From positions 1 to 12,428 of the forward strand of contig CAXMSN010000044.1 in NCBI GenBank assembly GCA_964196275.1: DNA of 12,428 bases, written 5' to 3'. Shown one piece after another: positions 1 to 6,002 of this stretch. A model generated the notes under the pieces. That model ran no database searches. It had not been told where the DNA came from and was given only the letters and a program-made list of their open reading frames with translations. This DNA comes from UBA5794 sp964196275. GTDB lineage: Bacteria > Actinomycetota > Acidimicrobiia > Spongiisociales > UBA5794. The number at the start of each line of letters is the position of its first letter. Position 1 is the stretch's first letter. The translations under genes were made by a program, and so were the position numbers.

Positions 1-43
1 GGCCAAACGAGATGAATCGTCGGCATTGGCAAGGAGGCATGTG

Positions 44-73
44 ACAGAAGTCCAGCTATCACGGGCCTTCTGT
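44..73 (-). other. Hairpin at the 3' end of the tRNA gene
   Basis: ACAGAAG at 44-50 and CTTCTGT at 67-73 form a perfect 7-bp inverted repeat, with two further G:C pairs inside after one mismatch. The arm starts at the last base of the tRNA CCA. No T-run follows on the minus strand, so this is not a standard intrinsic terminator. It could stall polymerase or mark a processing site, or be chance. Confidence 0.3.
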
Positions 74-149
74 GGTGGAGGTGATGGGATTCGAACCCAC
101 GGCCCCTACGTTGCGAACGTAGTGCTCTGCCGGGCTGAGCTACACCCCC
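73..149 (-). tRNA. tRNA-Ala (anticodon CGC)
   Basis: On the minus strand a complete cloverleaf can be folded. The acceptor arm is GGGGGTG pairing with CACCTCC, followed by discriminator A and an encoded CCA. The D arm contains TAGCTCAG. The anticodon stem CTACG/CGTAG closes the loop TTCGCAA, and the T arm contains GGTTCGAATCC. The loop gives anticodon CGC, which reads GCG (alanine). The third acceptor pair is G3:U70, the classic identity element for alanyl-tRNA synthetase, which confirms the isotype. It is 77 nt including CCA. The neighbouring small ORF would read 10 nt into its 5' end. A TATCAT box at 162-167 (minus strand) could be its -10 element, but no good -35 is visible. Confidence 0.97.
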
Positions 150-415
150 CGGGGAGGTCGGATGATACGGCTCAGCGACGTCGAGCGTTCGTCGGAATCA
201 GCCCTACTCGAGGTCGAAACCGACGCGGTCAGGGTGAGCGTGACCGTTGACACATACAACGCGCTTGGTGGAAGGGAGTCGATGACGTCCTCGGACGCGA
301 CGAAGACCGGCCGCTTCTCCCCCGAACGCCAGTTGACGACCTTGTGGGACACGACATCGGTCGTTTCGAATCGGATGTCCATGGTCCCGCACACGGGGCA
401 GGCGCTGATCTCCAT
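140..415 (-). CDS. Small zinc-ribbon protein, probably frameshifted near 260-280
   Basis: The ATG at 415 is preceded by GAGGAG with 6-nt spacing, a clear Shine-Dalgarno, so this start is preferred over an ATG 75 nt upstream. The first 50 residues look real: CPVCG at residues 6-10, then a mixed basic/hydrophobic stretch and good GC at third positions. After about residue 50 the annotated frame becomes Ser/Thr/Leu-rich and stops only inside the tRNA gene, at 140. In the neighbouring minus frame the text continues as TKRVVCVNGHAHPDRVGFD and stops at 204. That supplies the second metal-binding half (CVNGH) expected of a zinc ribbon and gives about 71 residues without touching the tRNA. The likely true gene is therefore 204-415 with a one-base error or mutation. 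Its function is unknown; zinc ribbons usually bind nucleic acid or proteins. Confidence 0.55.
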   Translation of the reverse strand: MEISACPVCGTMDIRFETTDVVSHKVVNWRSGEKRPVFVASEDVIDSLPPSALYVSTVTLTLTASVSTSSRADSDERSTSLSRIIRPPRGV

Positions 416-512
416 GTGTGTCTCCTCGCGTCGGCTTTGAACCTGTGGATGCGGATTGCGAGTCGGGACTCTATCGGCGACAGCGTCCACTCGGAGTTGG
501 GCTTCTCCCTCG

Positions 513-1226
513 CTACCAGATACTCCTGATGATCAGCGTGACCGCGCTAGCCGCCGCGATGATGAGCATGGCATTCTGAGCAGCACTGTCCGAGATGAAC
601 CGTCTGCCGGAGATCGCCACTCCGAACCCCACAGTGACCCCGGGCACCAGCGCGAGGCCGGCGAGAGCCTCGTCCTGCCCGAAGTGTCCGTTCAGGTGTA
701 GCGAAATCAGAGACAGGATGCTTGCGACAACGAACACGAACGCGATCGTCGCTCTCGCTGTTGCCATCTCCGCCCTCTGATAGAGCACGGCCAGCGGAGG
801 GCCGTGGATTCCCGAGATAGTCCCCATCAGTCCTGATACGAATCCACCTGTCGCGTTCGCTAGGGGTGTTCGTTGCGGAGCGAAACCCACCTGGCCCAGC
901 GCCAGGCTGGCAAGGACGATGAACCCGAACACCAGGCCGAACGCCGTAGCGCTGAGCAGTCCAAGCAGTTGGGCGCCAACAACCGTTCCTATCAACAGGC
1001 CAGGGAACAGCATGGAGAAGCCTTGTCGGTCTACGTCCTGCCACGACCCAGCCACCATTGCCACAGATAGGAACAGCATGGCAAAGAGGGCTGGGCCCGG
1101 TGCATACGACAGGTCAATCAGCACGAGCATTGGAACTGCGATCATCGCAAACCCGATTCCCGTCGTCGTCTGTACGAACCCGGCGAAACTCACGATGACG
1201 TTCGCTACGAGAAGTTCGAACGTCAC
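513..1226 (-). CDS. TauE/SafE family permease (sulfite/sulfonate exporter-like)
   Basis: This is a 237-residue, strongly hydrophobic protein with roughly seven to eight membrane segments and the two-halves layout of the TauE/SafE (DUF81) family. Glycine-rich patches FVQTTTGIGFAM (residues about 17-28) and GGFVSGLMGTISGIHGPPLA (about 127-146) correspond to the repeated family motif. Family members move sulfite, sulfoacetate or other small organic anions across the inner membrane, but substrate cannot be read from sequence. The start is a GTG with no Shine-Dalgarno; it lies 17 nt after the stop of the upstream membrane-protein gene, so translation may be coupled to it. An operon with that gene is an inference from spacing. 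Confidence 0.85.
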   Translation of the reverse strand: MTFELLVANVIVSFAGFVQTTTGIGFAMIAVPMLVLIDLSYAPGPALFAMLFLSVAMVAGSWQDVDRQGFSMLFPGLLIGTVVGAQLLGLLSATAFGLVFGFIVLASLALGQVGFAPQRTPLANATGGFVSGLMGTISGIHGPPLAVLYQRAEMATARATIAFVFVVASILSLISLHLNGHFGQDEALAGLALVPGVTVGFGVAISGRRFISDSAAQNAMLIIAAASAVTLIIRSIW

Positions 1227-1243
1227 GATGGGGCTGCGAACAC

Positions 1244-1714
1244 TCAGCCAGCGATGACTCGAACTGTCGCGGCCTCGTCTGTCGCGTAGCTCTCCTGAGT
1301 CGGAACCGCAGCCAGTTGACGTTGCGCCACACTGGGAATCTGAACGACGATGGTTCGCTGTACTGCCCTGCGCCGCTTGATCGTCAGAAGCAGGGTGACG
1401 TAGGCAGCGATCGAGACGTTCACAGCGATGTTGATCATCAGCCAGGCGACTGATCCAGTCAATGTGGCGAAAAGGAGTGTCGAGAGCGAAGCGGCCGCCA
1501 AGCCAGCAAGGATGCGCTGACGCCTTACCTGGGCGTGTCGCCTGATGTACGTGTCTGAGTCCGGGCGCGACTGGGCCACGGATGCGAGCATCTCTTTGGT
1601 GCGCGCAAAGTCCTTGGTTGTGGCCTTTGGAGCATGATTTCTCTGGTCAAAGAACGACGGCAGGAGAAAGGCAGCCCACAGTCCTGCGATCAGGATGAAC
1701 AGCACAATCGGCAT
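1244..1714 (-). CDS. Small three-TM membrane protein, GlpR/SepX-like
   Basis: This 156-residue protein has an N-terminal membrane segment (residues 2-18), a basic cytoplasmic linker (about 24-67, rich in Arg/Lys), two adjacent membrane helices (about 68-86 and 88-111) and a basic-then-polar tail starting KRRRAVQR. The start is supported by an AGAGGAAA Shine-Dalgarno about 9 nt upstream. I see no enzyme motif. The arrangement resembles the actinobacterial GlpR/SepX family (Rv0996-like), whose corynebacterial member is the membrane receptor of the gephyrin-like MoeA homologue Glp at the divisome. Here a moeA gene lies about 1.1 kb upstream on the same strand, as in mycobacteria, where moeA1 and this gene are close. 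The protein is shorter than the mycobacterial homologue. Family assignment is inferred from topology and context. Confidence 0.6.
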   Translation of the reverse strand: MPIVLFILIAGLWAAFLLPSFFDQRNHAPKATTKDFARTKEMLASVAQSRPDSDTYIRRHAQVRRQRILAGLAAASLSTLLFATLTGSVAWLMINIAVNVSIAAYVTLLLTIKRRRAVQRTIVVQIPSVAQRQLAAVPTQESYATDEAATVRVIAG

Positions 1715-1860
1715 CTAGTGGTTTCCTCTTACTCCGCCAGCAGCACGAGCGTAGGCATGGTGGCCAGCGGTCCTAAGTATTTGGGGACGATGGGAATGAC
1801 CCATGATGGTCGTATCGCCCATGTATCGGCAACTCGACCGAACAGAAGGCTACGGCGATG
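1715..1860. other. 146-bp intergenic region between moaB and the membrane-protein gene
   Basis: This gap separates the moaB stop from the membrane-protein start on the same strand. On the minus strand it holds a TACGCT box (about 35 nt before the ATG) that could be a -10, with TTAGGA 17 nt upstream as a weak -35. A small palindrome ATGGG-AATGA-CCCAT lies around 1790-1805. I see no T-run terminator. The likely reading is a separate promoter for the downstream pair. Confidence 0.35.
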
Positions 1861-2358
1861 TCAATCGTGACGTCCGAATTCCTCGGTAGCGATCGCGATC
1901 GCATGGTCAAGCACGTCACCGATCACGTCGAGGCCCTCCGCGACCGCCTTCGGTGATCCGGGGAGATTGACGATGAGGCACCGCCCGGACAGGCCGCTCA
2001 CACCGCGCGACAGCATTCCGAACGGGATCTTCCCGAACGTGTCGGCACGCATCGCCTCGGACAGACCTTGCACCTCGCGGTCAATGACCATCCGCGTGCC
2101 TTCGGGGGTTTGGTCAGTTGGTGACAGGCCTGTCCCTCCCGTGGTGATGACGAGATCGACCGTGTCCGCGAGTGACCGCAGTGTGCTCGCTACGGAATCG
2201 GCGCCATCGGGGATCACGAGTCGATCGACCACTTCGAAGCCCAACGAAGCCAGGCGCTCAGCGGCGATCTGGCCGGATGTGTCGTCCGCCGTTCCCGCGC
2301 TCGCCGAATTCGACACCGTCACGACGGCGACCTTATGCCTACTCACGGTTCCACTCAC
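1861..2358 (-). CDS. moaB: MoaB/MogA family molybdopterin adenylyltransferase
   Basis: The 165-residue protein carries the MoCF/MogA-like fold signatures: TTGGTG (residues 72-77) followed by SPTDQTPE (79-86), which includes the Asp and Glu of the MPT-adenylylation site, and NLPGSPKA (131-138) near the C-terminus. The reaction in this family is Mg-ATP-dependent adenylylation of molybdopterin before metal insertion by MoeA. The GTG at 2358 is chosen because GGAG lies 6 nt upstream; a second GTG four codons later is possible. The start overlaps the end of moaC by about 20 nt, so this is the last gene of the plsY-moeA-moaC-moaB operon. Confidence 0.93.
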   Translation of the reverse strand: MSGTVSRHKVAVVTVSNSASAGTADDTSGQIAAERLASLGFEVVDRLVIPDGADSVASTLRSLADTVDLVITTGGTGLSPTDQTPEGTRMVIDREVQGLSEAMRADTFGKIPFGMLSRGVSGLSGRCLIVNLPGSPKAVAEGLDVIGDVLDHAIAIATEEFGRHD

Positions 2359-2809
2359 CCGAAGCTCCGCCAGACTTGGCGAGTAGTCGAACGAAGGCGA
2401 CCTCAGCAGAACGATCGATGCCCTTGATCATGTCGTACATGGTCAGGGCACCCACGGCAGCCCCCGTCATCGCTTCCATCTCAACGCCGGTCTTCCCATC
2501 GAGCTCAACGGCAACCGTGATGGTTGCACCTGCATCGGACCGTTCAACAGTGACATCTACCGCTGAGATCTGGAGGGGATGGCACAGGGGGATCAGGTCA
2601 GGTGTTCGCTTCGTCGCCTGGATGGCGGCGATCCGGACCGTCGCAAGCGCATCACCCTTTGGGAGGCCACCCGAGAACAGCCGGTCCGTCGTTGCTTCGC
2701 CCATCGCGACACCGGCGACAGCCACCGCCCTGCGGTGCGTCACCTCCTTGGCCCCGACGTCGACCATTCTCACGGTCCCATCTTCCGTCAAGTGATTCAT
2801 CTCAGACAT
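2339..2809 (-). CDS. moaC: Cyclic pyranopterin monophosphate synthase MoaC
   Basis: MoaC converts the MoaA product 3',8-cyclo-GTP into cyclic pyranopterin monophosphate, the first pterin intermediate of molybdenum cofactor. The 156-residue length is typical. All hallmark segments are present: MVDV near residue 15, KGDALATVRIA (51-61, catalytic Lys), KRTPDLIPLCHPL (67-79, with the His), TGVEMEAMT (107-115, the two Glu) and YDMIKGIDR (125-133, the Asp and Lys). The ATG at 2809 overlaps the moeA stop by 8 nt and has GAGGA about 10 nt upstream; an ATG three codons later is the alternative. A longer upstream extension in this frame lies over moeA and has no MoaC similarity. MoaA is not in the window. 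Confidence 0.96.
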   Translation of the reverse strand: MSEMNHLTEDGTVRMVDVGAKEVTHRRAVAVAGVAMGEATTDRLFSGGLPKGDALATVRIAAIQATKRTPDLIPLCHPLQISAVDVTVERSDAGATITVAVELDGKTGVEMEAMTGAAVGALTMYDMIKGIDRSAEVAFVRLLAKSGGASGEWNRE

Positions 2810-4028
2810 CAGCCGTCCGATCCTCGTCCCATGTGAACATCTCAAGTGTGACAGAGTCGCCGGCTGAAAGAGAACCCGTACCCACCGGGACCAATGCGAA
2901 CGCATCGGCGTCCGCCAGAGCCGACAGCACGTTCGATGCCTGTCCACCCGACCGGATCGCCACGAACGTTCCGTCCTTGTCGAGAGCGAGCATCACGCGA
3001 AGGAATACATCCTTCTCAGGGGATGTCGATACGTCCTCACCCATCACCGCCGGTATCCGGGGCCTGAGAAGCTTCTCGGCACCCATCATGTGGAGGAGTC
3101 CCGGCCGAACGAACTGCTCGAATGCAACGAATGTGGACACCGGGTTGCCAGGCAGGCCGAACAGCGGAACTCCATTGACGGAACCGAAGGCGAACGGCTT
3201 CGCCGGCTGCATCGCGACCTTCCAGAACTCGACCGACCCCATGTCACCGAGCACATGCTTCACGAAGTCGTAGTCACCCATCGATACGCCTCCGGTGGAG
3301 ATGATGACATCGGCCTGGGCAGCAGCAGATTCGTAGGCTGCCGACAGACCAGCGATATCGTCGCCAATGATTCCGAGATCGATCGTTGGCACCCCGAGAT
3401 CGGATAGCGCGCCGCGGAGCAGCGTCCGGTTGGTGTCCCTGATCGCACCTGGCGCAAGGTCCACCGTGTCCGCCTCCACCACCTCATCGCCCGTGGACAT
3501 GATCGCGACAACGGGCATGCGGGCGACGACGGGGCGGACTCCCGCGCTCGCAAGACTCGCAAGGTGCCGCGACGAGAGCCTGACACCGGCCGGAACGATC
3601 ACGTCACCGGTCCGAACGTCTCCCCCGGCTTCTCGGACATTGACGCCAGACTCGACGCCCTCGAGAATGGTCACCGAACCATCGGCGTCGACCCTCGTGT
3701 CCTCTACCTTCACTACGGCGTCGGCGCCAGCGGGCATGGGTGCCCCCGTCATGATTCGCGTGGCCGCACCGGTCGTGATAGTCATGGTTGGGACGGAACC
3801 GGCTGCAACGTCCTCAAGCACACGCAGCACCACCGGCGTGTGGGACACGTCCGACGAGACAACGGCAAACCCGTCCATGGCTGAGTTGGCGAACGGCGGA
3901 ACCTCGACGCGAGAGACACATGGCTCAGCGGTGACGCGCCCGAGCGCATCCGCAAGATCGACGTTCTCGGACTCGAGGGCCCGCATCGAAGCAAGGACCT
4001 CGCGCTGGGCTTCGAGGAGCGGCTTCAT
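2802..4028 (-). CDS. moeA: Molybdopterin molybdenumtransferase MoeA (gephyrin-like)
   Basis: MoeA inserts molybdate into adenylylated molybdopterin. The 408-residue protein has the full domain order: PPFANSAMDGFA (44-55), TGAPMPAGAD (94-103), the MoCF domain with STGDE (178-182), DTNR (198-201), STGGVSMGDYDFVK (244-257), KVAMQPAKPFAFG (270-282) and FGLPGNPVSTF (290-300), then the C-terminal beta domain. The ATG at 4028 forms an ATGA overlap with the plsY stop and has a GAGAGGCGAG Shine-Dalgarno upstream, so the longer in-frame extension over plsY is rejected. One oddity: where E. coli MoeA has GED (Glu188 by my recollection), this protein has GGD (residues 135-137). Actinobacterial relatives (Glp) also act in cell division, so a second role is possible. 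Confidence 0.95.
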   Translation of the reverse strand: MKPLLEAQREVLASMRALESENVDLADALGRVTAEPCVSRVEVPPFANSAMDGFAVVSSDVSHTPVVLRVLEDVAAGSVPTMTITTGAATRIMTGAPMPAGADAVVKVEDTRVDADGSVTILEGVESGVNVREAGGDVRTGDVIVPAGVRLSSRHLASLASAGVRPVVARMPVVAIMSTGDEVVEADTVDLAPGAIRDTNRTLLRGALSDLGVPTIDLGIIGDDIAGLSAAYESAAAQADVIISTGGVSMGDYDFVKHVLGDMGSVEFWKVAMQPAKPFAFGSVNGVPLFGLPGNPVSTFVAFEQFVRPGLLHMMGAEKLLRPRIPAVMGEDVSTSPEKDVFLRVMLALDKDGTFVAIRSGGQASNVLSALADADAFALVPVGTGSLSAGDSVTLEMFTWDEDRTADV

Positions 4029-4603
4029 CCGTTCACTCGCCTCTCGGACGACGCGACCAGGTTCTTGATATTCGACGCATGGCGGACGATCACGAAGGCA
4101 GCGATCACAGACGCCCACGCTATCGCAGCGGCCGAAGCGCCGGACAGCGTGACCAGCGGGACGAGAAGGCCCATGGCCACCAGCGAGCCGATCGAGGCCG
4201 TCTTCCACACCAGAAGGATGACGATCCACAGCACCGCCAGAATCGCACCAGCCCAAGGAACCAGGTACGCGATCCCACCGATCGCCGTGGCGACGCTCTT
4301 GCCTCCCCTGAAGCCGTGCCAGACCGGGAACGAATGCCCGACCACGGCCGCAAACAACGCTACCCAACCGAAATCGCCGCCAACCCAAAGCGTGCCGATC
4401 GCCGCTGCGCCGGCGCCCTTCAGCGCGTCACCGAGAAGCACCAGGGCGGCATCCTTCTTGCCGAGAGCGCGCAGGATGTTCGATGTCCCTGTGTTGCCGG
4501 ATCCAACCGATCGGATGTCGATGCCCCTCAGCGACGACACGATGATGCCGAAACTCACACTGCCCACGAGATAGGACACGATGACGACGGCTGCTCTCTC
4601 CAT
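4025..4603 (-). CDS. plsY: Acyl-phosphate:glycerol-3-phosphate acyltransferase PlsY
   Basis: PlsY transfers an acyl group from acyl-phosphate to glycerol-3-phosphate, the first committed step of membrane phospholipid synthesis. The 192-residue integral membrane protein has the three conserved cytoplasmic motifs: SVGSGNTGTSN (32-42), GHSFPVWHGFRGGKSVAT (89-106) and RHASNIKNL (174-182). The ATG at 4603 has no Shine-Dalgarno but sits 6 nt downstream of a TACACT -10 box, suggesting a leaderless transcript. Its stop overlaps the moeA start (ATGA), so it heads a four-gene operon with moeA, moaC and moaB. The combination of a lipid gene with cofactor genes is probably transcriptional convenience. 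Confidence 0.95.
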   Translation of the reverse strand: MERAAVVIVSYLVGSVSFGIIVSSLRGIDIRSVGSGNTGTSNILRALGKKDAALVLLGDALKGAGAAAIGTLWVGGDFGWVALFAAVVGHSFPVWHGFRGGKSVATAIGGIAYLVPWAGAILAVLWIVILLVWKTASIGSLVAMGLLVPLVTLSGASAAAIAWASVIAAFVIVRHASNIKNLVASSERRVNG

Positions 4604-4609
4604 GTGGCG

Positions 4610-4615
4610 AGTGTA
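4610..4615 (-). promoter_or_regulatory. -10 box TACACT of leaderless plsY
   Basis: TACACT is read on the minus strand, and 6 nt separate it from the plsY ATG, placing the predicted transcription start at or next to the start codon. No Shine-Dalgarno is present. The same hexamer, with CCTACACTC around it, precedes the dehydrogenase gene at 8633. No convincing -35 is visible. Confidence 0.6.
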
Positions 4616-4681
4616 GGAAGTCGATGGACCGTGCCATTGGAAGTCCCTGTCAGACCTCTTCCCACAGCCGGTGCTCAGAGG

Positions 4682-4687
4682 TACGTT
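4682..4687 (+). promoter_or_regulatory. -10 box TACGTT of the SAF-domain gene
   Basis: TACGTT lies 6 nt before the GTG at 4694, with TTCCCA at 4659-4664 as a possible -35 (17-nt spacer, four of six consensus bases). This supports a leaderless GTG start and a promoter divergent from that of plsY within the 90-bp intergenic region. Confidence 0.5.
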
Positions 4688-4693
4688 CGTGTC

Positions 4694-5209
4694 GTGCTTT
4701 TGTTGTCGAAGCCCCCGTACCTGCGATGGGCTGGCGCGGCCTCCCTCGTGATCGCTGCACTGGCTTGGGATATCTCAGCACGAGCAACAGAGCCGGTTCC
4801 TTTTGCGGTCCGGACCATCGAACGCGGCGAGCAACTTGAGGATTCGGCCATCGAGTGGAGGTCGGCACCGGTGGGCCTGATCCCTCTGGCTGATCTGGAC
4901 AGCGCAACAGCCGCTGTGACAATCCTCGCAGGCGAACCGATATCCACTTCAGCTCTCCGTTTCACCGCTGCCGTTCCCGCCGGATGGTGGACCGTTGCCC
5001 TTGATCTGCCACCGACCGTGCTCCCCGGCACGCGTGTCCGCATCGTGCTCGGCGGAGGCGAAGGCGTCAGCGGGGTGGTGGTCGAGCCGTCGAGAGAGGA
5101 CTCCTTCGGCCTCCGATCGGCCGGGCTCGTCGCAGTGCCGTCCGAAACTGCCGATGCGGTCGGCTTCGCAGCGGGAGCAGGCCAGATCGTGATTCTCTTC
5201 GAGCCGTGA
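4694..5209 (+). CDS. SAF-domain protein, CpaB-like, membrane-anchored
   Basis: This 171-residue protein has an N-terminal hydrophobic anchor (about residues 10-28) and then a SAF domain: AVRTIERGEQLEDSAIE (38-54), APVGLIPLADL (58-68) and a turn ILAGEPISTSAL (77-88). A C-terminal beta region follows with VLPGTRVRIVLGG (109-121), as in the second half of CpaB/RcpC proteins. CpaB assists secretion and assembly of Flp/Tad pili; SAF domains also occur in flagellar FlgA and other periplasmic proteins. No pilus genes are nearby and the protein is shorter than full CpaB, so the role is uncertain. A much longer frame extends upstream over plsY but is not protein-like there. The GTG start is supported by a TACGTT box 6 nt ahead. 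It ends 9 nt from the convergent uppP. Confidence 0.75.
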   Translation: MLLLSKPPYLRWAGAASLVIAALAWDISARATEPVPFAVRTIERGEQLEDSAIEWRSAPVGLIPLADLDSATAAVTILAGEPISTSALRFTAAVPAGWWTVALDLPPTVLPGTRVRIVLGGGEGVSGVVVEPSREDSFGLRSAGLVAVPSETADAVGFAAGAGQIVILFEP

Positions 5210-5218
5210 GGCGGACCG

Positions 5219-5977
5219 TTACAGCAGGAAGCTGGCGAACGCCCCGAAAGAGACGCAGTAGATCCCGAACGGTGCGAGGCCCATCCTGCCGAGCAGTCTG
5301 ATGAAGATGGCGATGGCCGCATATCCTGCCACCGCTGCGACCGCAACACTGACCCATACTTCTGCGGAGATTGACTCACCCGATCCAATGAGTTCAATAA
5401 CCTCGAGCAGGCCTGCGCCCGCGATCACGGGGATGCCGAGGAGGAATGCAAAGTGAGCGGCCTCCTGTTTGCCGACACCTCTGACCAGTCCTGCGCTGAT
5501 CGTCATCCCTGATCGGGAGATTCCCGGAATGAGTGCAAGAGCCTGAGCCAAACCGGTGAGCAGCGAATCGAGGGGCCCGATGTCGGTTATCCGCTTGTCC
5601 CCGAGGCGGAGCAGCTCGGTGGCAAGAAGCACAAGCCCGGTGACGATGAGCATGATCGCAACCATGCCTGGATCCTCCACGAGCTCGGCGATCTTGTCCT
5701 TGAAGATGAAGCCGAGGACCGCCGCGGGGATCGTACCGATCACCAGCAAGGTGATCAATCGCCTGGCGGAACGGTCGAACTTCGCCATGGACGCAAGATC
5801 AGACCGGTAGTAGACGACAACAGCTGCAAGCGTGCCGAGATGAAGCATGGCCGTCGTTGCGAGGTCGGGCCCCTCACGATCGAGGAGGGCAGGGATCAAG
5901 ACGAGATGACCGCTCGACGATACGGGCAGGAACTCGGTCAGACCTTGGATAAGGCCCCATAGGATGGCATCAAGCAT
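5219..5977 (-). CDS. uppP: Undecaprenyl-diphosphatase UppP (BacA)
   Basis: UppP dephosphorylates undecaprenyl diphosphate to recycle the lipid carrier for peptidoglycan and other wall polymers; overexpression gives bacitracin resistance in some species. The 252-residue multi-pass protein has both family motifs: QGLTEFLPVSSSGH (11-24), which holds the catalytic Glu and the His, and PGISRSGMTI (151-160), with the conserved Arg. The length fits the family. There is no Shine-Dalgarno before the ATG, but a TACGAT box lies 7 nt upstream, inside the 25-nt gap after the thiamine-enzyme gene, so it may have its own leaderless promoter as well as read-through. Confidence 0.96.
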   Translation of the reverse strand: MLDAILWGLIQGLTEFLPVSSSGHLVLIPALLDREGPDLATTAMLHLGTLAAVVVYYRSDLASMAKFDRSARRLITLLVIGTIPAAVLGFIFKDKIAELVEDPGMVAIMLIVTGLVLLATELLRLGDKRITDIGPLDSLLTGLAQALALIPGISRSGMTISAGLVRGVGKQEAAHFAFLLGIPVIAGAGLLEVIELIGSGESISAEVWVSVAVAAVAGYAAIAIFIRLLGRMGLAPFGIYCVSFGAFASFLL

Positions 5978-5984
5978 GGCGGCA

Positions 5985-5990
5985 ATCGTA
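5985..5990 (-). promoter_or_regulatory. -10 box TACGAT of leaderless uppP
   Basis: TACGAT on the minus strand is 7 nt ahead of the uppP ATG, and no Shine-Dalgarno is present. The identical hexamer precedes the NYN gene with 6-nt spacing. It lies just after the stop codon of the upstream thiamine-enzyme gene. Confidence 0.55.
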
Positions 5991-6002
5991 CTCGTTCACC
6001 GT

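Noticed and set aside
44..73. Intrinsic terminator after the tRNA
   Set aside because: The stem is only 7 bp with an irregular loop and no T-run follows, so it is listed only as a hairpin.
3367..4068. 233-codon plus-strand open frame antisense to moeA
   Set aside because: It is composed mainly of Ser, Thr, Arg and Pro and mirrors the third-position bias of moeA.
4029..4388. N-terminal extension of the moeA frame over plsY
   Set aside because: MoeA similarity starts at MKPLLEAQ; the ATGA overlap with plsY and the Shine-Dalgarno support the start at 4028.
4079..4693. Long upstream extension of the SAF-domain frame across plsY
   Set aside because: The extension is antisense to plsY, is rich in Arg, Asp and His without structure, and precedes a well-placed -10 box and GTG start.
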